NCBI GenBank assembly: GCA_026706735.1
Contig: JAPOYD010000146.1
Location: 1-59,429, forward strand
Origin: Nitrospinota bacterium
Lineage (GTDB): Bacteria > UBA8248
Length of the DNA stretch: 59,429 nucleotides
Direction: 5' to 3'
The notes below the pieces were generated by a model, which made no database searches, had not been told where the DNA came from, and saw only the letters and a program-made list of their open reading frames with translations. The translations under genes and the position numbers were made by a program. Below are positions 1-8,639 of this stretch, in pieces. Every line of letters begins with the position of its first letter. Position 1 is the stretch's first letter.

Positions 1-137
1 GACGCCGATCTCGACTGGAAAACCAACCCCCCTCACCCCCCCTTGACGAGGCTGTTGAAAAAGCCGGCCCCGCTTGGTCGAATCCTCATTCCTCAATCGG
101 ATTCGACCTTCCTCATCGATCGGAACCGTCCACCGTC

Positions 138-280
138 GTCATTCCGGCGAAAGCCGGAATCCAGAGCCGATGAGGCTCAAGGCGATCCGGTCTTTCATGT
201 TCTCACCGCTCGGATGGGAAAAGGCGAAGAGCAAAGACGAAAAGACAAAATCCCTGGATTCCGGCATGCGCCGGAATGAC
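138..280. repeat. Composite repeat: two ATTCCGGC...GCCGGAAT hairpins in inverted arrangement (copy 1)
   Basis: gtcATTCCGGCGAAAGCCGGAATccag (141-160) ... ctggATTCCGGCATGCGCCGGAATgac (258-277). Confidence 0.9.
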
Positions 281-428
281 GATCAAAAGCAAAGGGACGC
301 ACGTGTGGTTTGTTGAAAAAGTCCACAGCAGAAAGAACGCACCGAATTTCACTCCCCCCTTGAGGGTCGGGCATCTCCTCCTCGGGATGCCCGACGACGA
401 GGTAAGGGCGTAAGCCCGCAAGCGAGTC

Positions 429-465
429 GGTGGGGGGAGTTTTTTCTGTGGCATGTCCCCCCACC
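429..465. repeat. 37-bp repeat, exact reverse complement of 23443-23479
   Basis: ggtggggggagttttttctgtggcatgtccccccacc. Confidence 0.93.
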
Positions 466-568
466 GAGTCAGCCTTCACCTGTCGGTTCGGCTTCCTCGT
501 CGGGCTTTCCCCTCGGGAAGCCCGACCCTCAAGGGAAGAGTGTATCTTCTCTCTCGTCTGTCGATTAC

Positions 569-608
569 ATGCACCGAATCACGCAAACAGGCTTTTTTAA
601 CAGCCCCG
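569..608. repeat. TIR-like repeat (tgcaccgaatcacg...cttttttaacagcccc)
   Basis: Similar to 18160-18207 and to the reverse complements of 23275-23315 and 26200-26240. Confidence 0.8.
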
Positions 609-714
609 TATGCGACCCTTACAGGTCGTTTGCGATGGAGGAAAGAGGGATTGCCCCCTGCGTCCCCACCGAATCGGTCGGCTCAAAACACCGAAATGAC
701 GATCATAAGGGCGA

Positions 715-741
715 GGGGAGGACACACAGGTCCTCCCCTAC
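715..741. repeat. CCCCTAC-type hairpin repeat, inner stem GGGGAGGAC/GTCCTCCCC
   Basis: GGGGAGGACACACAGGTCCTCCCCTAC. Confidence 0.75.
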
Positions 742-886
742 AAAACCATCGCGCCCGGCCGCGCTGCGTGAACCTCCATGTCCCCGCTCCCGAAACAGGG
801 TTTTCCGACAACCCCATTACCGCGCGAGTCCAACAACACGGGGTCAGCCATTCCACCAGGCGAGCCCGGCGCCCCTTCTTTCCCGG

Positions 887-1804
887 TTACGATTGTAGGG
901 AAATCCCGTGTTTTTTTATCTTTTTGCTTCGGAGATACTCGACGGCGTCTTCACTGATGCTTGCCAGTAGATCGCTTCCGGGACAGCCGGAAACATACGA
1001 CGCGGTAAACGAGATTGCGGGCAGCCTGACATCCGTTTCCAGAACGGTCAGTTCGCCGGTTTGAAGTTCCGTCTCGATCACCGCCCTGGGAACCGCACAT
1101 ATACCCATGCCGGATTTGGCCAGCCGAATGATGACGCCCATGGACGTGGACGTGGTCATGTTCGGGGAGCCGTTGGAGTAGGGCGCGAGCAATTCCCTGA
1201 GTTGTTTGCTCGGCTTCGTGTTGGCTGCGAACGTGAGAACCGGTTGGCCGGCGATATCAGCGAGTTTCCATTCGTCTTTCAGGGCCGCCAAATCCGGCCG
1301 CGCGGCGAAAATCATTTCGTATGTGCAGATGTCATGATTTACGACAGTGGCCGCGGCGACCGGCCCCATCAGGAAGGCCAGATCGATCTCACGGGAAACC
1401 AGGGCGTCGCGCAAATTGTCTGTCGAATCCACCTGCAGATCGAAAGACAACTTTGCATGGGATTGTCTGAGACGGACGATGAAATCCGGCAACCATGTGG
1501 CGATGATCGTTTCCGATGCTCCGAGGCGTATCGTTTGTTTGGCGTCCGTGGTATCGAGGAACGCCGACAGCACGTCCTGCTCGAGACGCATGAGACACTC
1601 CGTAAAGCCCATCAGCTTCCTTCCGTCCGGAGTCAGTTTGGTTTTATTGACGTCGCGCACGAAAACCTCGGCGCCCAGATCCTGTTCAAGCACCTGAATG
1701 CGGGCCGAGACCGCCGGCTGCGTCAGATTGAGCTTGTCCGCGGCCGCGCGGAAACTGCCGAGGCTGGCGACCCAATAAAATGTGTCGAGGTATCTGATTT
1801 TCAT
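887..1804 (-). CDS. LysR family transcriptional regulator
   Basis: Translation from ATG at 1804 begins MKIRYLDTFYWVASLGSFRAAADKLNLTQPAVSARIQVLEQDLGAEVFVRD, a typical LysR N-terminal HTH. The listed ORF start at 2050 looks over-extended. Confidence 0.93.
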   Translation of the reverse strand: MKIRYLDTFYWVASLGSFRAAADKLNLTQPAVSARIQVLEQDLGAEVFVRDVNKTKLTPDGRKLMGFTECLMRLEQDVLSAFLDTTDAKQTIRLGASETIIATWLPDFIVRLRQSHAKLSFDLQVDSTDNLRDALVSREIDLAFLMGPVAAATVVNHDICTYEMIFAARPDLAALKDEWKLADIAGQPVLTFAANTKPSKQLRELLAPYSNGSPNMTTSTSMGVIIRLAKSGMGICAVPRAVIETELQTGELTVLETDVRLPAISFTASYVSGCPGSDLLASISEDAVEYLRSKKIKKHGISLQS

Positions 1805-2387
1805 AGGGGAACTATATACAAGGGTTGACAGCCTGGCGCTCTGGAGGGGGCTCGTGCCCAACCTTGAGAGCGCACGAGATCTGAATGGCACCAATGCGGG
1901 AATCATACGCCTCCGCCTCTGTTCCGTCAAATGCGCCCGATGAGCGCGGAGAGTCCGAAGGAAGCGCCCCCATCGGGTGAAGGGCGAAAACAGGGGGTGG
2001 AAAAGGCCCGGGCGAGGCGCGTGATGGGAAGAAGCCGGCCTTGGCCGCACCGGGAATCAGGCCCCGCCAATCCCCGCATCTGCCGTCATCCGTAACGATG
2101 TCGATCTGCGGTCATTGCTGCTTACCATATAGGCATTTTGACCGATGAGTCGCTAAATATGGCCGGATGAGCTTTCGAGGCGCCGGAAACCGGGAGCCGC
2201 GCCCGTTCGCATCAAAACCCGTTCGGTGGGAGAATAGGCCTCAAGTCTCACGGCGCTCGCGAAAGGGTCGGGAGCCGCGCCCGGCCTTTCGGGCAGGCGG
2301 CCCGATTCGGGCGCATCGGGGGAGCATCCATCGGCGGGCGCGCCGGGGCCGGCGCTTTTCATCCGCCTTAAGCCTGGAGGAACTGCA

Positions 2388-2855
2388 ATGGCCGAAGATC
2401 ATCATCACTTCATGGGCTTGACGCTCGAGGAGTCGCGTCTCGCGCTCGAGGCGGGGAACTCCCCCGTCGGCTCGATCATCGTCAGGGACGGAGAAATCAT
2501 CGGCAGGGGGCAGAACCGCGTTATTTCCCACAACGACCCCACCTGCCACGGCGAGACCGACGCCATCCGGAACGCATGCAGCGCTTTGGGTACGCCCGAC
2601 CTGCCCGGCTCGACGCTCTACACGGCGATGGAGCCCTGCCCGATGTGCTGCTGGGCGATCGTCCTGGCGAACATCAAGACGCTCGTCCTGGGCGCGCGCC
2701 ACGCGGAAATGGGGCGAACCGACTACGGGGACTATTCCGTCGAAAAGCTCCTGGAGATGGGGAACCAGAGCGTCGAACTCGTCACGGGGGTCCGGGTGGC
2801 TGAATGCGAAGCCTTAAGGCGCAGCTGGTCGGGATGGGTGGAGCCCGAAGCGTAG
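2388..2855 (+). CDS. Cytosine/nucleoside deaminase-like protein (CDA superfamily)
   Basis: Zinc motifs HGE (PTCHGETDAI) and PCPMCC (TAMEPCPMCCWAI). Confidence 0.88.
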   Translation: MAEDHHHFMGLTLEESRLALEAGNSPVGSIIVRDGEIIGRGQNRVISHNDPTCHGETDAIRNACSALGTPDLPGSTLYTAMEPCPMCCWAIVLANIKTLVLGARHAEMGRTDYGDYSVEKLLEMGNQSVELVTGVRVAECEALRRSWSGWVEPEA

Positions 2856-2884
2856 CCTTCGAGCGAAAACGAGGAGGATGATAC

Positions 2885-3709
2885 ATGAGCCGCTGGATAC
2901 AGGAACTGGCCTGGCCGGACGTGGAAGCGTATCTGAAACGCGGGGATACGGCCCTCGTGCCCGTCGGCGCCACGGAGCAGCACGGGCCGCATTGTCCCAT
3001 CGGAACGGACGCGGCCGAGGCCATCGCGACCGCGGAAGAAGTGGCCGGGCGGGCGGACGCCCTCATCGCCGCTCCCCTGTGGTTCGGGTGGTCGCCCCAT
3101 CACCTCGGCTTCCCGGGAACGATATCGCTGGCTGCCGAGACGCTGACGCGCGTCGTCGAGGACGTGTGCAACAGCCTCGTGGTTCACGGCTTCGGGCATA
3201 TCGTGATCCTGAACGGGCACCGGGTCGCGAACTTACCCCCGCTCGAAATCGCCGTCGTGCGGGTCAGGAACCTCACGGGCGCGGCCGTCGCCATCGTGGA
3301 CCTCGCGCTCATCGCCGGCAAGGAGATTCGCGACGTCTGCGAGAGCCCCCCGGGCGGCGTGGGCCACGGGTGCGAATCCGAGACTTCCTTCATGCTGTAT
3401 AAGTACGGCGATCAGGTCCGGATGGAGCGCGCGGTGGACGCCATACCCGAGGTGGGCGATTTCGAGCACCGCTTCGTGTCCGTGGATCACGCCGTCAACC
3501 GCGTCGAGAACCCGAAACTCTCCTTTCCGCCGACGATCGAGGAATACGGGAGCAACCGGGAAGCGATGGGCGTCGGCGGCGCGGCGACCTTCGCATCGGC
3601 GGAGAAGGGGGAGAAAATCTTCGAGGCCATCGCGGCGAACACGACGAGATTCGTGAAAACCTTTCAACAAGCGCCCGTCTCCATCAAGGCGACCGCCCCG
3701 CCGCTGTAG
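2885..3709 (+). CDS. Creatininase family protein
   Basis: ALVPVGATEQHGPHCPIGTDA...GFGHIVILNGHRVAN is typical of the creatininase amidohydrolase family. Confidence 0.9.
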   Translation: MSRWIQELAWPDVEAYLKRGDTALVPVGATEQHGPHCPIGTDAAEAIATAEEVAGRADALIAAPLWFGWSPHHLGFPGTISLAAETLTRVVEDVCNSLVVHGFGHIVILNGHRVANLPPLEIAVVRVRNLTGAAVAIVDLALIAGKEIRDVCESPPGGVGHGCESETSFMLYKYGDQVRMERAVDAIPEVGDFEHRFVSVDHAVNRVENPKLSFPPTIEEYGSNREAMGVGGAATFASAEKGEKIFEAIAANTTRFVKTFQQAPVSIKATAPPL

Positions 3710-3800
3710 GGGGAGTGGAGGTCGTAGGGACAGGCCCCCGTGCCTGTCCGTGGCCTCCGTGCCCCTCCGCCCGGATGCTCATTTGGGCATCAATACGATT

Positions 3801-3873
3801 GTAGGGGCCGCATATATGCGGCCCATGACGGACGGCGAAAAAAAGGCCGGGTCGCATATATGCGACCCCTACA
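3801..3873. repeat. Paired GTAGGGG/CCCCTAC hairpins with GCATATATGC cores
   Basis: GTAGGGGCCGCATATATGCGGCCC ... GGGTCGCATATATGCGACCCCTAC. Confidence 0.85.
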
Positions 3874-3933
3874 GGTGAAAACCCGATTGATGTGGGAGGC
3901 CTGCCTCTTCCCCGCCGCCGCCCCCCTCCCCCG

Positions 3934-6270
3934 CTAGTCTTTCTTCGCCCGCTTGGGCTTCATCAGAAACGCGCCCAGGGCGGGCAGGAGCGCAATGGCG
4001 CCGATCATGTTGACCAGGAACATGAACGAGAGCACCGTGCCCATGTCGGCCTGAAGCTTGAGCGCCGCGAAAATCCAGGTCACGACACCCACGGCCAGCG
4101 TGAAGCCGGTGAGCACCACGCCCGCCCCCGTCGTGGCGAGGGTGCGCTCATAGGCGGCGGCGAAATCGAGGCCTTCCCGCATATAGGCGAGAAGCCGCCC
4201 GCAGATGTATATCCCGTAATCCACGCCGATGCCGACCCCTAAGGCCACCACGGGGAGGGTGGAGACCTTGAGGCCGATCTCCAGAAACGCCATCAGCGCG
4301 TAGGCGAGAAGGGAGACCAGCGCCAGGGGCGCGATGATGCAGGCGGTCGCCGCCAGCGAGCGGAAAGACAGCAGGCACAGCAGGATGACCGCCGCGTAGA
4401 CGTAGCCCAGAATCGGGAACTGCGACGCCTCTATCTCCTCGTTCGTCGCCGCCATCACCCCGACGTTTCCCGCGGCGAGGCGGAAGGCGACGGGCTCGTC
4501 GCGTTCCATCCGGTTGAACGCCTTCACGGCGGCGACGACCCGGCTGATGGTCTGCGCCTTGTGATCGGCCGTGTAGATGAGCACGGGCATCGCTGAGCAG
4601 TCGCCGTTCAGGAGTCCCGTGCTCGTCGGTACGAGGGAGACCGATTCGGCGAGCGCGTGGCGGTTGCGCGGGAGTTCGCGCCACTTGAGGTTTCCCTCGT
4701 TCCAGCCGGCGTTCAGCTTGCGGACGATCCCGGCGAGGGCGACCACCGAGCGCACGCCCTCCACGTTCCTCATGCGCCACTCGAACTCGTCGATCAGGCG
4801 CATCACGCGATAATCCACGCATCCCTGCGGTATGGTTTCCACGATCACCGTCAACACGTCCACGCCGATGTCGAAGCGCTCGACGATGGCGGCGGTATCA
4901 CGGTTGTACGTAGAAGTCGCACGCAGTTCCGGCACGCCCTGGTGCTGGTCGCCCACGCGGACCTCGGGCGCGTAACGCACGCCGAGAAGGAGAAGAACGG
5001 CGGCGATGGCTATCGTCACCATTGCGGGACGCGGCCTGGCCGCCCCCGCGGCGCGCCGCCACAGGGCGTCGGCAAGTCCGGCTGACGCCGTGCGCTCCCC
5101 CGCCGTCTCCGCTTTCAGGTAGGAAAGCGCCACGGGCAGTAATCCTAAGTTCGTCAAGATGATCGCGGCCACGCCCAGGCTGGCGGTGACGGCGATCTCC
5201 TGAATAACGCGCACGGGGATGAGCGCGATGGCTACGAAGCCAATGGCGTCCGACGCAAGCGCCACGGAGCCGGGCAGCAGCAGGCGGCGAAAGCTCGCCC
5301 GCGCTGCGCGGACGCCGCCTCCTCCTTCGGCCTGAACCGCGTTCACCATCTGCACCCCGTGGCTGACCCCGATGGCGAACACCAGAAACGGCACCAGGAT
5401 CGACATCGGGTCGACGCCGAAGCCCAGACCCGTGAGCGCGCCGAGTTGCCAGACGACCGCCACGAGAGAGCAAGCCAGCGGCATTGCCGTGAGGCGGACC
5501 GATCGGGTGTAGGCGTACACGAAAAGCGCGGTGATCACGACGGCCAGGCCGAAGAAGAGCAGCACCTGGGCCGCGCCGTCCGCTATCTCTCCCACGACCT
5601 TCGCGAACCCGATGATGTGGACTTTCGCGACGCCGCTCGCCTCGGCGTCATGGCGGATGACCTCGAGCGCCCGCGCGACTTCGAGGTAGTCGAGCCGTTC
5701 GCCGGTGTCGGGGTGAAATTCCTGGAGTCTCGCGCTCACGAGCGCGCCCGAGAAATCGTTCGCCACAAGCCGGCCCACGATGCCCGCCTTGATGATGTTC
5801 TCGCGCACCCGCGCGAAGCCGGCTTTGGTCGGCTTGAAGTCGGGGGGCAGCACGTTGCCGGCGACGATGCCGTCCTCGACCACCTCGTTGTAGCGCACGT
5901 TCGGCGTCACCACGGAATAGACCTGGGTGCGATCCACGCCCGGCACGAAGAAAACGGCGTCGTTCACCTTCTGAAGCAGGGCGAAGAACCCGGGCGTGAA
6001 GATGTCGCCCTCCCGCGCCACGAGCGCCACCGCCACGCGGTCCGCCCCGCCGAACGCGGCGCGGTGCTTGACGAAGGTGCGCATGTAGGCGTGTTCGAGC
6101 GGCACCAGCTTGGTGAAGCCCGCATCCACCCGCAGTCCCGCCGCCAGCCAGGCCATCGCCAGCGTGACGATGAGAAACGCTGCGAGCACCCGCTTGCGGT
6201 GCGAGAACAGCGCGCGCTCCAGCCACGATGCGATAGAGAATGTCTCAGGAGAGGAGGAGGCGTCCGGCAT
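3934..6270 (-). CDS. RND/MMPL family transporter (predicted exporter)
   Basis: 778 aa; repeated TM blocks and sterol-sensing-domain/MMPL-like segments (LVPFLVFAIGVSHGVQMVNA; LPVVALGVGIGVDYGIYI). Confidence 0.9.
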   Translation of the reverse strand: MPDASSSPETFSIASWLERALFSHRKRVLAAFLIVTLAMAWLAAGLRVDAGFTKLVPLEHAYMRTFVKHRAAFGGADRVAVALVAREGDIFTPGFFALLQKVNDAVFFVPGVDRTQVYSVVTPNVRYNEVVEDGIVAGNVLPPDFKPTKAGFARVRENIIKAGIVGRLVANDFSGALVSARLQEFHPDTGERLDYLEVARALEVIRHDAEASGVAKVHIIGFAKVVGEIADGAAQVLLFFGLAVVITALFVYAYTRSVRLTAMPLACSLVAVVWQLGALTGLGFGVDPMSILVPFLVFAIGVSHGVQMVNAVQAEGGGGVRAARASFRRLLLPGSVALASDAIGFVAIALIPVRVIQEIAVTASLGVAAIILTNLGLLPVALSYLKAETAGERTASAGLADALWRRAAGAARPRPAMVTIAIAAVLLLLGVRYAPEVRVGDQHQGVPELRATSTYNRDTAAIVERFDIGVDVLTVIVETIPQGCVDYRVMRLIDEFEWRMRNVEGVRSVVALAGIVRKLNAGWNEGNLKWRELPRNRHALAESVSLVPTSTGLLNGDCSAMPVLIYTADHKAQTISRVVAAVKAFNRMERDEPVAFRLAAGNVGVMAATNEEIEASQFPILGYVYAAVILLCLLSFRSLAATACIIAPLALVSLLAYALMAFLEIGLKVSTLPVVALGVGIGVDYGIYICGRLLAYMREGLDFAAAYERTLATTGAGVVLTGFTLAVGVVTWIFAALKLQADMGTVLSFMFLVNMIGAIALLPALGAFLMKPKRAKKD

Positions 6271-6280
6271 CTGTGAGAGT

Positions 6281-7255
6281 CTATTCGGCCCGGGGCAGGC
6301 GCTTGACCCCGAACTCTCCCAGGAGCAGCAGCCCGCCGTCTGAGAGCGCGAGCGCCGTCGAGATTCCCTGGCGGGAGGTCAGCGGCTTGAATGCGGCGTC
6401 GATTGATACGCTGCGCCCGCCGTCGCGGCTGACGAGCAGGGTGCCTTCGAGGCCGGTGACGAGCATGAGACCGGGTTTCACCCGGAGCGCCCCCGTCAGG
6501 GTCGCTTTCGTCTGCGTGGGCACCCGCGTCCAACTCGCGCCGCCGTTTTCAGAGCGAAACATGGTGCCCCGAAGGCCCAGCAGCAGCAAGCGGTTCGCAT
6601 CGAGTGCGAGTGCTCCGAACCACGAACCGGCGTAGGGCGAGGAGAGCTTGCGCCAGTTGGCGCCGCCATCGTCGCTGCGGTAGACCGCACCCGCTTCCCC
6701 GGCGATGAACAACCGCCCCGGCCCTGCGGGAACCAGGGCGTTCAGGTGGAAATCATCCTTGTCGATCGTTCGCGGCTTCCAGGTGCGGCCGCCATCTGAC
6801 GTGCTCAGAAAAAAACCATACGCCCCCACCGCGAAGCCGTTGCGTTCATCGCGGAACCAGACGTCGAGCAGGGGGCGTTCTTCCTTGGGCGCGTAATGGG
6901 CCACCCGCCAGGTCATTCCGCCGTCCTCGGTGCGAAGGATGACGGCGTCGTGCCCGACGGCCCAGCCGATGCGCTCATCGTGCATGTGCACCGCCGTGAG
7001 AAGGGAACGGACGGGAACGCTGGCCTGTTTCCAGCTTGCGCCGCCATCGGCAGAAACCAGCACGTGGCCGCGTTCGCCGACCACCACCAGGCGCGCGCCG
7101 GCGGAGGCCCCGTCGAGAAGCAGGGATTCGGGCGCAAGGCGCGCCTGAACCGCCGGCCCGGCGTTCGCCGCTCCAAAGTGCAGCAGACAAAAGATGAGGC
7201 CGGGCAGCAGCAGCCGACTCCATCTTCGCACTACGCCTGTGGTCGCCGCTATCAT
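6281..7255 (-). CDS. YCF48-like / BNR-repeat protein
   Basis: Repeated SxDGGxxW-type motifs (SADGGASWKQ, TEDGGMTWRV, TSDGGRTWKP, SDDGGANWRK, SENGGASWTR). Confidence 0.88.
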   Translation of the reverse strand: MIAATTGVVRRWSRLLLPGLIFCLLHFGAANAGPAVQARLAPESLLLDGASAGARLVVVGERGHVLVSADGGASWKQASVPVRSLLTAVHMHDERIGWAVGHDAVILRTEDGGMTWRVAHYAPKEERPLLDVWFRDERNGFAVGAYGFFLSTSDGGRTWKPRTIDKDDFHLNALVPAGPGRLFIAGEAGAVYRSDDGGANWRKLSSPYAGSWFGALALDANRLLLLGLRGTMFRSENGGASWTRVPTQTKATLTGALRVKPGLMLVTGLEGTLLVSRDGGRSVSIDAAFKPLTSRQGISTALALSDGGLLLLGEFGVKRLPRAE

Positions 7256-8610
7256 CTCCTGCCCATGCGGCGCAGCGCCGAAGGCGTGAAACCTCTGGAC
7301 GAGTAGTTCGTGCCGAAGACGTTCATGGGATACTCGTTGTTGAGCCCCAGGGCGAGGTAGCGCCCCGCTTGAATATCGGTGTGCACCTCGAGGGTAAAGC
7401 CCAGCAGGGGTTTCTCGTAATAGTTGACGGAGTGCCCCTCGGATACGCGCCAGAGCTGATCCCGGTTGTCGTAGATGTCGGCGAGCAGGATCATCCAGGA
7501 ATCCTCATCCACGTAGAACCGCCGTTTCTTGTAGATGTGGCGGGCTCCTTCCTTGAGCGTCGCCTCGACCACCCAGACCCGGTGCAGCTCGTAGCGCAGG
7601 TACTCCGGGTTGACGTGCAGCGGCTTCAAAACGTCGGCGAAGGTGATCTTGTCGCTGTGCAGCTTGTAGCTGTTGTAGGGCACGTACATCTCGCGCTTGC
7701 CGAGGAGCTTCCAGTCGTAGCGGTCGAGCGCCCCGTTGAACATGTCGAACTGATCGCTCGTCCTGAGCCCGTCCGCAGCGGTGCCCGGATTGTCGTAGGC
7801 GATGTTCGGCGCACGGCGCACCCGTCGCTGGCCGGGATTGTACACCCAAGCGTGGCGCGGCTCGGCGACCTGGTTGAGCGTCTCGTAGGCCAGCAGGATC
7901 CTGCCCGCCAGACGCGCCGGCGCCGCCACCTTCTGCCGGAAAAGAATCATCCTGTTGTTGAGTTTCGCCTCCGTCATGCCCGGCAGGGAATAGCGGGCGA
8001 GGTACGCGTCTTCGAGCCGGACGAGCGTGTAATCGCCGCCCCGGGTGACGGCGGCCTGGCCGATGACGCGCGAGGCGGCTTCGCCCCGGAAGCGCAGCAG
8101 GTGATTCCAGATCACCTCGGCGCCGTTTTTGGGAACCGGAAACGGTATCCCTATCACGGCGCCCGTCACGCCGCTGCCGCCCGCGGCGAGTTTCGCGGTG
8201 GCGGCGACGCGCCGGGTGGCGGCGTAGATGCGCTTCGGAAACGCGGCGCTGCGCCGGGTCGGATAGACCGGAAGGCGGAGCGTCGGATAAAGCTCCACCA
8301 TCTTTTGGAGCCCGGCCGAGAGTTTATCGCGGTGTTTGTCGAGATTCGCGCGGGTGATGGTAAAGAGCGGCTTGTCATTGGAATAGGGGTCGGGATGGTG
8401 ATCCCCGACCTTATAGCCCGTCGGCGCGGTCGTGATGCCTCCCTTCCACTCCGGAATGGTTCCTGCGGCGTTGCCCGCCCGCTCCGCGCCGAGGGGAGTC
8501 AGGTCCTTGCCGAGCCGGGCGATTTCACCGGCGGAAATCGCGGCGGAGGCGCTGGTTGCCACGAGGGCGCAAAGCATCGCGACGATGGCTCTCAAAATGA
8601 TGGTTTTCAT
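7252..8610 (-). CDS. DUF1329 domain-containing protein
   Basis: N-terminal signal peptide; LGKDLTPLGAERAGNAAGTIPEWKGG and YVDEDSWMILLADIYDNRDQLWRV are typical of DUF1329. Confidence 0.9.
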   Translation of the reverse strand: MKTIILRAIVAMLCALVATSASAAISAGEIARLGKDLTPLGAERAGNAAGTIPEWKGGITTAPTGYKVGDHHPDPYSNDKPLFTITRANLDKHRDKLSAGLQKMVELYPTLRLPVYPTRRSAAFPKRIYAATRRVAATAKLAAGGSGVTGAVIGIPFPVPKNGAEVIWNHLLRFRGEAASRVIGQAAVTRGGDYTLVRLEDAYLARYSLPGMTEAKLNNRMILFRQKVAAPARLAGRILLAYETLNQVAEPRHAWVYNPGQRRVRRAPNIAYDNPGTAADGLRTSDQFDMFNGALDRYDWKLLGKREMYVPYNSYKLHSDKITFADVLKPLHVNPEYLRYELHRVWVVEATLKEGARHIYKKRRFYVDEDSWMILLADIYDNRDQLWRVSEGHSVNYYEKPLLGFTLEVHTDIQAGRYLALGLNNEYPMNVFGTNYSSRGFTPSALRRMGRR

Positions 8611-8639
8611 GGCGGTTACCCCATTTTCATCGCTGTTGG

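Noticed and set aside
1-880. Several 60-200 aa ORFs in the first 0.9 kb
   Set aside because: They translate repeat elements (for example HRITQTGFFNSP, RHSGESRNPE) and are not proteins.
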